Below are positions 24,809-32,437 of a DNA stretch of 64,000 bases, in pieces (the first letter of the stretch is position 1; the number at the start of each line of letters is the position of its first letter). Source of the stretch: AV40 sp038230255 (GTDB taxonomy: Bacteria > Verrucomicrobiota > Verrucomicrobiia > Chthoniobacterales > UBA10450); NCBI GenBank assembly GCA_038230255.1, contig JBBRNP010000001.1, positions 62,001 to 126,000 on the forward strand, written 5' to 3'. The notes beneath the pieces are model-generated. The model made no database searches. It was not told where the DNA came from and worked only from the letters and a program-made list of their open reading frames with translations. The position numbers and the translations under genes are program-made.

Positions 24809-26536
24809 CTAACGAGGTCGACTGCGTGAATTCAAGCTCGCGTAAGCCTTGTCGATCAAAGCTTTTTCCTCCGGGAGCAAATTCGCTTGCTTGCCAAAGT
24901 CCAAATAACTGCGCGCTTTCTCATCGCCAGCGGCAGCCAGACAGATCCCGTAATACGCGCTGATTGTTGGCTGGCTCAACTGTTCCGCGCTCAACGAACT
25001 CATAATTCGGACCGCTTCCTTTGTGTTGCCCTGAGTCAAAAGCGAATAGGCATAGGTGGTAACATACGCCGGATTTTTCGGCGATTTATTGTAAACATCC
25101 GCCGCCAGTCGCCGGGCTTCTGCCGGGTTGACGTTTAGCAACAAGGCGATTTGCGCGAGATTGTTTTCCACATCGAGATTCCCCGAATCCAGTTCTAACA
25201 AACGAACTACAATGCGATACAGTCCCTGCGTATCCCCGGTTTTGGAGTAATGCTGATAAAGAGCGAGGAATGCCTCCCTTTGTTTCTCCCGATGTTTGGA
25301 GAGTGCCCAAAGCGACTCGATCGTCTCGGCTTCCCAGCCCCATTCCGTCACAGTTCGTACTAGTGTCAATAGCCACTCGCTTTGAGCAGATGCGCCTTTC
25401 AAAGCAGCAGCCCACTCACGGTCAGCCGCGGCAGGCTTACCTTCTTCGCGCAAGGCGCGGGCGAGATATGCGTGCCGAAGAAACTCAAACTTCCCCCATT
25501 GCACGCCTTCCGTGGCAAGTTCCAGTTTCTGCCAATCTCTTAACTCCACGTAGACGTCGGCCAGAGCGATTGGCACTGGGAATTTTTGCAGGACGTCGGC
25601 AGGCAAGCTCTTCGAAAAATCGAGAGCGAGCAGATTCAACTTCTTTCGACTCATCCAGGTGACCAATGACGCCAGCGCGACCGGTTTGGTCGCGGCGTTT
25701 TTTTCCAGCTCGGTCAAATAGGAGCTGAATTGCGGATTGCGCAGAGTTTGTAGAAAATCAAGATACAATAGCCGATCGCTCCATGTTGCCTCTGGATAGG
25801 CTTGGAGTTCTCTGGCCAGCTCAAGGAGCTTTTCCGGTTTGTCACGCCGCATCACTCCAGTGCTAATCAACGCCCGCGTTGCGAAACTGCGCTGCTGCGG
25901 GTCAGCGCGTAAGGCGTTCAGCATCGCTTCGCCCGATCCGCGCCGTTCCGAATCCAACGCCCTATAGCGCAGGGTTCCCAGCTGGAGTTGATACGCTTTG
26001 TCGCCCGGGGCCAGGCGGAGTGCCTCGCTCCATTCGGTTTCGGCTTTTTCATCCTGATGTTTCGATTGCGCTACGAGAGCGGACGCTGCGTGATAAGGTG
26101 CTGTGTTTCGCGCATTGTCGTCGATCGCAGCCAGCGCGTGCTCAGCCGTGGTGAGGTCATCGAATTGAGCGGCGCATCGGACCAGAGCCAGCGCGTCATC
26201 CACCGAATGCGGAGCCAACTGCGCAACCTTGCGGCGCCAATCCAAGGCCGACCGTTCGCCAAGGCGCTCGGCCAACTCTGCCATGATTCGGGCCGCGGAC
26301 GCGCTCGAAGGGTTCATTTCCAAAATGCTGCGCGCCGCCAGACTCGCATCGCGTTCATTGCCGTGTTCGATGTCGGATGTGGCCCTTCGCACCAGCCGCT
26401 TTTCCTGCCACCGGCTGTAAAGATCATGGCCGCCCCAAATCCCACCGATCAAAAGAATCAGGCCGAAAACAATGCCGAACAAAAATCTAATGACTGTTCG
26501 CTGTGTTCTTTCGACGGATTTTTCCATGTGCGTCAA
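24809..26536 (-). CDS. Membrane-anchored TPR protein
   Basis: 575 residues. One transmembrane helix near the N terminus (FLFGIVFGLILLIGGIWGG, about 18-36) is followed by an entirely helical domain with degenerate TPR pairs. Recognisable are SLAARSILEMNPSSASAARI, AETEWSEALRLAPGDKAYQ and AVRIMSSLSAEQLSQPTISAYYGICLAAAG in pieces. TPR proteins of this size often accompany exosortase/PEP-CTERM and exopolysaccharide loci, where they help assemble synthesis or secretion complexes. Downstream come the discoidin-like protein and the two-component pair. The start ATG 26536 or 26527 (second Met) cannot be decided. Confidence 0.72.
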   Translation of the reverse strand: MTHMEKSVERTQRTVIRFLFGIVFGLILLIGGIWGGHDLYSRWQEKRLVRRATSDIEHGNERDASLAARSILEMNPSSASAARIMAELAERLGERSALDWRRKVAQLAPHSVDDALALVRCAAQFDDLTTAEHALAAIDDNARNTAPYHAASALVAQSKHQDEKAETEWSEALRLAPGDKAYQLQLGTLRYRALDSERRGSGEAMLNALRADPQQRSFATRALISTGVMRRDKPEKLLELARELQAYPEATWSDRLLYLDFLQTLRNPQFSSYLTELEKNAATKPVALASLVTWMSRKKLNLLALDFSKSLPADVLQKFPVPIALADVYVELRDWQKLELATEGVQWGKFEFLRHAYLARALREEGKPAAADREWAAALKGASAQSEWLLTLVRTVTEWGWEAETIESLWALSKHREKQREAFLALYQHYSKTGDTQGLYRIVVRLLELDSGNLDVENNLAQIALLLNVNPAEARRLAADVYNKSPKNPAYVTTYAYSLLTQGNTKEAVRIMSSLSAEQLSQPTISAYYGICLAAAGDEKARSYLDFGKQANLLPEEKALIDKAYASLNSRSRPR

Positions 26537-26593
26537 AGATTAATTGCCAAATCTACGTAAACGCGAACCGGCGGCAAAATGGCGCGCGATCAC

Positions 26594-27376
26594 TCAGTGA
26601 TCTGAGTTACGCAGGCTCCGCCGCCGAATCGTCGCTGCCAAAATGCAAATTAACGTTGCGACCGCGGCTGCGTTTGTTTCCGGCACAACCACATCGAACG
26701 ATATGTCTCCCAGCGCTATCTCCTGATAACGAGGCGCACCGTTGCTGTTCGTCCACGTAAAAGCGAAGCCTTTGATAGGAGTGGCGCCAAAACTTATTGT
26801 CGCCGTGCCTGCGCCTGAAGCTGATCCGGTATCAGGAGAGGGATCGGTACCCGTTAACGCCTGGCCCAGACTAGATCCGGTTCGAGTTATGGCCGAGCCG
26901 AAAGTGATTGTTGCGGCGACGCGGCTTCCATCCAGGGCGACGCCATAGATATTGCTGATTCGATCCTTGTTCGTCTCCAAATCGATGTCGAAGATCGAGA
27001 AAGAAACATTTCGAACGCCGAGCGTATAGAGCGGCGAGAAATTCACCGTCATGGTGATTTTTGAATTCGTCCGCAAATCTGCCGCCAGCTCTAATGATTT
27101 CTGAATTGGCGACAGACCGCCTTGGAGAGACGAAGTGATCGCAGGAGTCATTACGCCACTCGCGTTGTCGTTGGTGAAGTCCGTCTTGGTGCCGGTAACG
27201 GTGAATGTAATGTCGGTTCCCGCGTTGTTAGGATCGACATCGTACGAATTCGACAATGTGCCCGGCGCCCAGGTCAGCACGTCCCAATTCACCAGCGCGG
27301 CTGGGGCGCTTTGATTAAGCAGCGCCGTCCAACCGCAGGCAAATGCGAACAGAAATCGTCTCCAATGAGGTAACAC
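26594..27376 (-). CDS. PEP-CTERM-type exported protein next to exosortase
   Basis: 260 residues from GTG 27376. It has a signal peptide (RRFLFAFACGWTALLNQSAPAALV) and a beta-rich body of the type seen in PEP-CTERM proteins (WDVLTW, NVSFSIFDIDLET). The C-terminal sorting signal is VPETN, a hydrophobic stretch (AAAVATLICILAA) and Arg cluster (IRRRSLR). It is divergent from the exosortase gene, so it is a likely substrate. The body resembles cell-surface proteins that respond to rough polysaccharide, but no family is recognised. Confidence 0.85.
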   Translation of the reverse strand: MLPHWRRFLFAFACGWTALLNQSAPAALVNWDVLTWAPGTLSNSYDVDPNNAGTDITFTVTGTKTDFTNDNASGVMTPAITSSLQGGLSPIQKSLELAADLRTNSKITMTVNFSPLYTLGVRNVSFSIFDIDLETNKDRISNIYGVALDGSRVAATITFGSAITRTGSSLGQALTGTDPSPDTGSASGAGTATISFGATPIKGFAFTWTNSNGAPRYQEIALGDISFDVVVPETNAAAVATLICILAATIRRRSLRNSDH

Positions 27377-27461
27377 TCTGAAAATGGGTCAAGCACGCGG
27401 CATGCCCTTAGCGGGCGTGCTCGCCCAACCGGCTCGCAAGTTGCTCGGGCTCGGCTACGCT

Positions 27462-29039
27462 ATGCCGAAAATGGACGAGACCATTGCGCAAACAGCCGCT
27501 GTGTCGGCTCCGAGCGCCAAAAAAACAAGTTGGCTGATCGTGCTGGTTGTCTTCGGCCTTATTTGGCTCGAGCTCATCAACCAGCTGAAACCCGAGTGGT
27601 GGCTTAATCCGCAGTACAATTATGGCCTGATCGTTCCGCTCCTTGCCCTTTACCTGTTCTGGAAACGCTGGCGGAATAGGCCTTCGCCTGCGCCGCCCGC
27701 AACAACCGCGGTTCCGATCGCGCTCATTCTTTTCGGCGCCGCGCTTCTTTTTCCCCTTCGCTTCCTCGCCGAAGCGAATCCTGACTGGCGATTGTTGAGT
27801 TGGGTGCTCGCGGTCGTCGTCGTCACCATTTCGCTTTCCTTCGTCTATCTCAGCGGCGGCCGGGTTTGGCTGCGCTATTTTGCTTTTCCGATTTTATTTT
27901 TTCTGGTGGCCGTGCCGTGGCCGGTCCGGATCGAACAGATCGTCATCCAGGATCTGATGCGAATTGTGACCGCCATCAACGTCACATTTTTGCAGTTGGC
28001 CGCCGTCCCTGCTCTTCAACATGGCAATGTCATCGAGGTCGGCACCGGCTTTATCGGAATCGAAGAAGCCTGCAGCGGCGTCCGCTCAATTCAGGCAACG
28101 TTGATGGTTTCGCTCTTTCTCGGCGAACTTTATTCCTTCACAGCATCGCGACGCGTTTTTCTGATCGTGATCGGCGCGCTGCTCGCGTTCATCTGCAATG
28201 TCGCGCGAACCGCCATCCTCGTCTGGGCCGGAACCACCAAAGGACCAAGCGCTATTGAAGCGTGGCACGATCCGGCCGGCCTGACCATTTTGGTCGTCTG
28301 CATGTTCGGACTTTGGATTGCGAGTCTCATTATGCAACGGCGCGGGACTACACCGTCGATCGGAACATTGATTGGAGATCAGCGTGGGCCGATTCATCTC
28401 AACTGGGCCTTACTCGGTGCGTTGGCGCTCTGGCTGGTTCTTGCCGAAGGTGCTGTCCAATTCTGGTACCATTCCCACCAAACGCTGACGCGGACCGGCT
28501 GGGCGGTGCTCTGGCCGGAATCGGAAAGTAATTACAAGCAGGTGCCGATCGCTCCCGCCGCCGAAACATTGCTTCGTTATAATGAAGGCGGCGGCGCGAC
28601 TTGGGATGGACAGGATGGGCGGCGATGGGTGATGTTTTTCTTTCGATGGTTGCCGGGCCGGACCGCGGCCCGCTTTGTTAAAGTTCATCGCCCCGATATT
28701 TGTCTTCCCGCCAGTGGCAGAACCATGGAGCGCGACAACGGCCTGCGCATGCTCGTGGTCAATGGAGTAAGTCTGCCTGTCCGTTCGTATCGATTCGACG
28801 ATCACGGTGTGCCGCTTCATGTTTTCTATTGTTATTGGGATGCGCGGTCCTCTTACGAAAACGCCGCCGCCGCCGAATCCGAGGATTGGACGGCCCGCGG
28901 CCGCTTGCGGGCTGCGCTCCAAGGCCGGCGCGAGATCGGCGCGCAAATGCTGGAGGTTGTCGTATGGGGTTACGAGGACGACGCCGAAGCGAGTGAAGCA
29001 CTCGCTCGCGAGCTTGGTCAGGTCATCCGAACCAGTTGA
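27462..29039 (+). CDS. Exosortase fused to EpsI-like C-terminal domain
   Basis: 525 residues from ATG 27462. The first 310 residues have about eight to ten hydrophobic helices and the exosortase triad: C204 in EEACSGVRS, R249 in CNVART and H269 in AWHDPAG. Exosortase removes PEP-CTERM signals and hands proteins to the cell surface, often together with exopolysaccharide export. The remaining 200 residues are an EpsI-type periplasmic domain (VHRPDICLPASGRTM, then VVNGVSLPVRSYRF). The earlier ATG at 27384 would start 8 bp from the divergent PEP-CTERM gene, so it is unlikely. ATG 27471 is an alternative. Confidence 0.93.
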   Translation: MPKMDETIAQTAAVSAPSAKKTSWLIVLVVFGLIWLELINQLKPEWWLNPQYNYGLIVPLLALYLFWKRWRNRPSPAPPATTAVPIALILFGAALLFPLRFLAEANPDWRLLSWVLAVVVVTISLSFVYLSGGRVWLRYFAFPILFFLVAVPWPVRIEQIVIQDLMRIVTAINVTFLQLAAVPALQHGNVIEVGTGFIGIEEACSGVRSIQATLMVSLFLGELYSFTASRRVFLIVIGALLAFICNVARTAILVWAGTTKGPSAIEAWHDPAGLTILVVCMFGLWIASLIMQRRGTTPSIGTLIGDQRGPIHLNWALLGALALWLVLAEGAVQFWYHSHQTLTRTGWAVLWPESESNYKQVPIAPAAETLLRYNEGGGATWDGQDGRRWVMFFFRWLPGRTAARFVKVHRPDICLPASGRTMERDNGLRMLVVNGVSLPVRSYRFDDHGVPLHVFYCYWDARSSYENAAAAESEDWTARGRLRAALQGRREIGAQMLEVVVWGYEDDAEASEALARELGQVIRTS

Positions 29040-29121
29040 CCCATTCCCACTCCGGGAAAACATTTAAAATCGCAGCAAGAAGCGGGTGGGCGCAGAATCT
29101 CCGCGGTGACAAACTGACGGC

Positions 29122-29994
29122 ATGAATGATTACGAACGAGTTGCAACCGTGATTCGGTTCCTGGACCGACATCATACTGATCAACCCGATCTCAACCAAC
29201 TCGCGGGCGCCGCCGGTCTCAGTCCGTTTCATTTTCACCGGCTATTCTCGGCTTGGGCCGGAGTCACGCCGAAAGATTTTCTGCAGTGCCTCACTCTCGA
29301 GCACGTAAAACAGCTTTTGCGCGATGGCGATAACGTCTTCGACGCCGCGCTCAACGCCGGTTTGTCCGGACCCGGACGTTTACATGATCTTTGTGTGACA
29401 ATCGAGGCAGCCTCACCCGGCGAAATGAAAAATGGCGGCGCCGGAATGCAAATCGATTACGGTTTTGCCGCAACCGCGTTCGGCGAGGCACTCATCGCCG
29501 AAACGAAGCGAGGAATTTGCCATCTCTCTTTTGCGGACGGCCGCAAAAGCGCGCGAGATCTTTTAATTTCGCAGTGGCCGAACGCAAAATTGAATCGAAA
29601 TGATGCGCGGATCGCTGATTTATCGGCCAAGATCTTTACCCAGGTTCGCGACGCGACGCGTCGGCCCACCCTGCGCGCTTTTGTCCGTGGAACTCCCTTT
29701 CAGTTACGCGTCTGGCGCGCTCTGTTGCGCGTTCCATCGGGCTCGCTCACGACTTATGGACGCCTTGCTGAAGCAATTGGCCAATCGCAAGCTGCTCGCG
29801 CAGTCGGGAGCGCGGTCGGCGCCAATCCGATTGCCTTTATCATCCCGTGCCATCGCGTCATTCGTGAAACCGGCGCGCTCGGAAATTATCATTGGGATCC
29901 GATCCGCAAACGCGCCATCCTCGGATGCGAACTCTCATCGCGGGATTCAATCGGCATGAGCGGCACCGATCGAATGCGGGCGACGGCGGCTTAA
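29122..29994 (+). CDS. AraC-HTH fused to methylated-DNA--protein-cysteine methyltransferase (Ada-like)
   Basis: 290 residues. The first 105 residues are an AraC-type helix-turn-helix (SPFHFHRLFSAWAGVTPKDFLQ). The rest has an Ada/Ogt N-like part and the alkyltransferase domain with FQLRVWRALLRVPSGSLTTYG and catalytic Cys243 in IIPCHRVIRETG. It repairs O6-methylguanine by suicide transfer and, by analogy with Ada, may activate its own or other repair genes. The N-terminal zinc Cys domain of E. coli Ada, which senses phosphotriesters, is missing. Transcription stands alone, 82 bp from the exosortase gene. Confidence 0.93.
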   Translation: MNDYERVATVIRFLDRHHTDQPDLNQLAGAAGLSPFHFHRLFSAWAGVTPKDFLQCLTLEHVKQLLRDGDNVFDAALNAGLSGPGRLHDLCVTIEAASPGEMKNGGAGMQIDYGFAATAFGEALIAETKRGICHLSFADGRKSARDLLISQWPNAKLNRNDARIADLSAKIFTQVRDATRRPTLRAFVRGTPFQLRVWRALLRVPSGSLTTYGRLAEAIGQSQAARAVGSAVGANPIAFIIPCHRVIRETGALGNYHWDPIRKRAILGCELSSRDSIGMSGTDRMRATAA

Positions 29995-30004
29995 CAGCCA
30001 ACCT

Positions 30005-30053
30005 AAGATCGACATCGCCGCCGCTGCGAATATCGTAAGCGTGGCCGCTTACG
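30005..30053. repeat. 10-mer motif plus hairpin before pdxH
   Basis: AAGATCGACA (30005-30014) is an exact reverse copy of the dispersed word. It is followed by CGTAAGCG/CGCTTACG (30034-30041 and 30046-30053, loop TGGC), a perfect 8-bp hairpin that ends one base before the pdxH ATG at 30055, where a ribosome binding site would lie. Confidence 0.65.
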
Positions 30054-30054
30054 T

Positions 30055-30705
30055 ATGGAGAAAATTTCTCTCGATTACGCCGGGTTCCGCCACGAATACA
30101 TCGGAGGCGGATTGCGGCGGACCGATCTCGATCCCAACCCGATCAAACAGTTTCAGAACTGGTTCGCCGCCGCGATTAAGGCTGGCATTCCCGATGCCAA
30201 CGCGATGACTCTGGCGACGTGCGCGGAGAATAAACCCTCTGCCCGAATCGTGTTGCTGAAAGATTTTGATGAACGCGGTTTTGTTTTCTTCACGAATTAC
30301 GCCAGCGACAAAGGACGACAGCTTGAGATAAATCCGAACGCCGCACTGGTGATGTATTGGATGGAAGTGGAGCGCCAGATCCGGATCGAGGGAAAAGTGG
30401 AAAAAACCTCGCGCGACGAGTCGCAGAAGTATTTTCATAGCCGGCCCTCCGGGGCACAGCTCGGTGCCTGGGCGTCTCACCAAAGCGCGGTAATTGATGC
30501 GCGTCGAGTTCTCGCCGCGCGCCTCGAAGAGATGAAACAACGTTTCGCCGAAGGAGAGATTCCGCTTCCGCCGCACTGGGGCGGATTTCGGCTTAAACCC
30601 GAACGAATCGAGTTTTGGCAGGGGCGCCCTGATCGCCTGCATGATCGCTTTCGTTACACGTTGCAATCGAGCGGCTCCTGGTCGATAGACCGGCTCGCGC
30701 CTTAA
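30055..30705 (+). CDS. pdxH: Pyridoxamine 5'-phosphate oxidase
   Basis: 216 residues, normal length. The FMN enzyme makes pyridoxal 5'-phosphate from PNP/PMP, the last step of vitamin B6 synthesis and salvage. FMN/phosphate contacts are visible in ARIVLLKDFDERGFVFFTNY and SDKGRQLEINPNAAL. The C-terminal part has WGGFRLKPERIEFWQGRPDRLHDR, the family's strongest signature with the substrate Arg and His. There is no clear Shine-Dalgarno site: an 8-bp hairpin sits directly before the ATG. It stands alone between the Ogt fusion and a small membrane protein. Confidence 0.97.
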   Translation: MEKISLDYAGFRHEYIGGGLRRTDLDPNPIKQFQNWFAAAIKAGIPDANAMTLATCAENKPSARIVLLKDFDERGFVFFTNYASDKGRQLEINPNAALVMYWMEVERQIRIEGKVEKTSRDESQKYFHSRPSGAQLGAWASHQSAVIDARRVLAARLEEMKQRFAEGEIPLPPHWGGFRLKPERIEFWQGRPDRLHDRFRYTLQSSGSWSIDRLAP

Positions 30706-30747
30706 TATCCGACCAGCGCGGAGGTTAAAGCAGTTGCGAATTAATTG

Positions 30748-31212
30748 ATGATGGATCCGATCGAAGATGATTTTGTGAATGACGAACCGCTCGGGGCCGA
30801 GCAAAAGGCGTCGGCACGAAAACGTCGCCGCCGCTCTCCCAGCGTTTTAGAACCGCCGCCTCGTCGCCGAGAACAGATCGGCGGAAGAACGAATGCAGCG
30901 CGGGAACGGACCGAACTGTTTCTTCGCGAAAATCCTGTGCCGATGATCCTGGGCGCGCTCGTCGCCGGGCTCGCGATCGGTCTGGCGATTCGTTATGCGT
31001 CCCGCTCCGATGAAAAGGAAGTGGAAGTGAAAACGCCGCTCGGAAACATCAACTGGAGCGTGCTTTCGCTGCCATTTCTCTGGCCGCTCGTTCGTGGATT
31101 GAAAGACAAACTCGAAGACTCGACTGATTCAATCAGAGAAGGCGTGAAAAATATCGACGTCGATCGCTACACCAAACCGATCCGGAAACGCTGGAAATCT
31201 TGGACCCATTAA
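30748..31212 (+). CDS. Small single-pass membrane protein, unknown function
   Basis: 154 residues. An acidic, then strongly basic N-terminal half (KRRRRSP, PPPRRREQIGG) precedes one transmembrane helix (PMILGALVAGLAIGLAIRYA, about 72-91). A C-terminal amphipathic part (LWPLVRGLKDKLEDSTDSIREGVKNI) follows. The layout resembles ElaB/YqjD-type ribosome- or membrane-tethering proteins with a glycine-rich TM segment, but there is no sequence proof. Start ATG 30748 or 30751; a TTG at 30745 is less likely. It is 42 bp after pdxH, perhaps in the same transcript. Confidence 0.65.
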   Translation: MMDPIEDDFVNDEPLGAEQKASARKRRRRSPSVLEPPPRRREQIGGRTNAARERTELFLRENPVPMILGALVAGLAIGLAIRYASRSDEKEVEVKTPLGNINWSVLSLPFLWPLVRGLKDKLEDSTDSIREGVKNIDVDRYTKPIRKRWKSWTH

Positions 31213-31285
31213 GGTAGGGCTTTTTCCGAAGCGCCCGACGAATTCACGGTGGCGTGATCAGGTGCGCGTTTGATAATCTTGCCGC

Positions 31286-32380
31286 GTGTTGCGGTCCGTT
31301 GCTTTTCTTCTAGTCGCCGCGTGCGCGAGCGTCTGCGCCAACGAACCAACCCAAACTCCCGAAGCCGGCGCCAAGTTCGTCGGCGCGCTTGGATGTCGAT
31401 CTTCCAGTTGTCACGGTGGCGCCGGCGAAAAACGGAGCCAGTACATCACCTGGTCGCAAAAAGATTTCCATACTCGCGCCTATGCAATTTTACTGAACGC
31501 GCGGTCGGTTCGCATCGGCGAAGCGGTTGGTGTCTCGCAGCCGCAGTCCAGCGCGCGCTGCACCGTTTGTCATTCGCCTTTTCAGCCGGTTGCTCAGACT
31601 CGCCTAGCCTCAACCGCGCGCCCTGACGAAGGCGTTTCCTGCGAAAGTTGCCATGGCGCGGCCGAACCGTGGTTGCGCGGACACACTCGGCCCGATTGGA
31701 CTTATGCAACACGCGTCAGCGCCGGGATGCATGATCTCCGAAATCTTTATGTTCGCGCCAACAGCTGTGTCGCCTGCCACCAAAATGTCGAGGCTGACAT
31801 TTTGAAAGCGGGTCACCCCGAGCTCGTTTTCGAACTCGACAGTCAATCAGTCAACGAACCGAAGCATTGGCGGGAGGACGATCCGGCGAGCGGGCCGCGC
31901 AGCTGGCTGACCGGCCAGGCGGTCGCGCTCCGCGAGATAACCTGGGCCCTCATCAAGTCTCCCCCGGATGAGCGATCTCAACTGCTCGATCAGGAAAATG
32001 CGTTGGTTTGGCTGCTCGATAAAAGCGGTTTTGGAAATGACTTGAGTAAACTCAGCGCATTTCCGGGGATCCAACAGAGTGCTAACGAAATCGCAGAGCG
32101 TGCTGCAAAATGGAATCCCAGTAGCGATTCGATGATGTCGATCTTACAAACGCTGGCCGCCAGCGATCCGGAGTTTCAAGCGACCAACGCATCGCGCCAA
32201 AATCTTTTTTATCGCGCTCTCCGGCTCACCCTCGCGCTTGAACGCCTTGCGACCGCGCTCGAGCTCTCACCAAAGATTGAGAAAGAGTTGAATGCGTTGC
32301 GCACGGACGTCCAGCGACATTACGATTTTGATGTGGCTGCTTTCGGCGAGCATCTGCGGGCGTTGCGGGCCAAATTGTAG
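31286..32380 (+). CDS. Tetraheme cytochrome c family protein
   Basis: 364 residues from GTG 31286. A signal peptide (VAFLLVAACASVCA) exports it to the periplasm. Four heme sites: CRSSSCH (37-43, the unusual CX4CH form), CTVCH (92-96), CESCH (119-123) and CVACH (161-165). Spacing and the CX4CH first site fit the cytochrome c554 family, which carries electrons in respiration of nitrogen or metal compounds. The last 150 residues are helical without hemes. It lies just upstream of resB, so heme attachment and apoprotein are encoded together. The electron partner is unknown. Confidence 0.85.
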   Translation: MLRSVAFLLVAACASVCANEPTQTPEAGAKFVGALGCRSSSCHGGAGEKRSQYITWSQKDFHTRAYAILLNARSVRIGEAVGVSQPQSSARCTVCHSPFQPVAQTRLASTARPDEGVSCESCHGAAEPWLRGHTRPDWTYATRVSAGMHDLRNLYVRANSCVACHQNVEADILKAGHPELVFELDSQSVNEPKHWREDDPASGPRSWLTGQAVALREITWALIKSPPDERSQLLDQENALVWLLDKSGFGNDLSKLSAFPGIQQSANEIAERAAKWNPSSDSMMSILQTLAASDPEFQATNASRQNLFYRALRLTLALERLATALELSPKIEKELNALRTDVQRHYDFDVAAFGEHLRALRAKL

Positions 32381-32404
32381 AGGTGGTTTGTATCAGTTGA
32401 AGGG

Positions 32405-32434
32405 CCGCGTCTCTTCGCGGAAGCTGTCGATCTT
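32405..32434. repeat. Hairpin plus TGTCGATCTT before resB
   Basis: CCGCG (32405-32409) and CGCGG (32416-32420) pair around TCTCTT; four bases later comes TGTCGATCTT (32425-32434), an exact copy of the window's 10-mer, which ends three bases before the resB ATG. The stem is short. Confidence 0.5.
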
Positions 32435-32437
32435 CGC

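Noticed and set aside
30034..30053. Terminator of the Ogt-fusion gene
   Set aside because: The hairpin has no U-run and touches the pdxH start; a repeat or translational structure is more likely.
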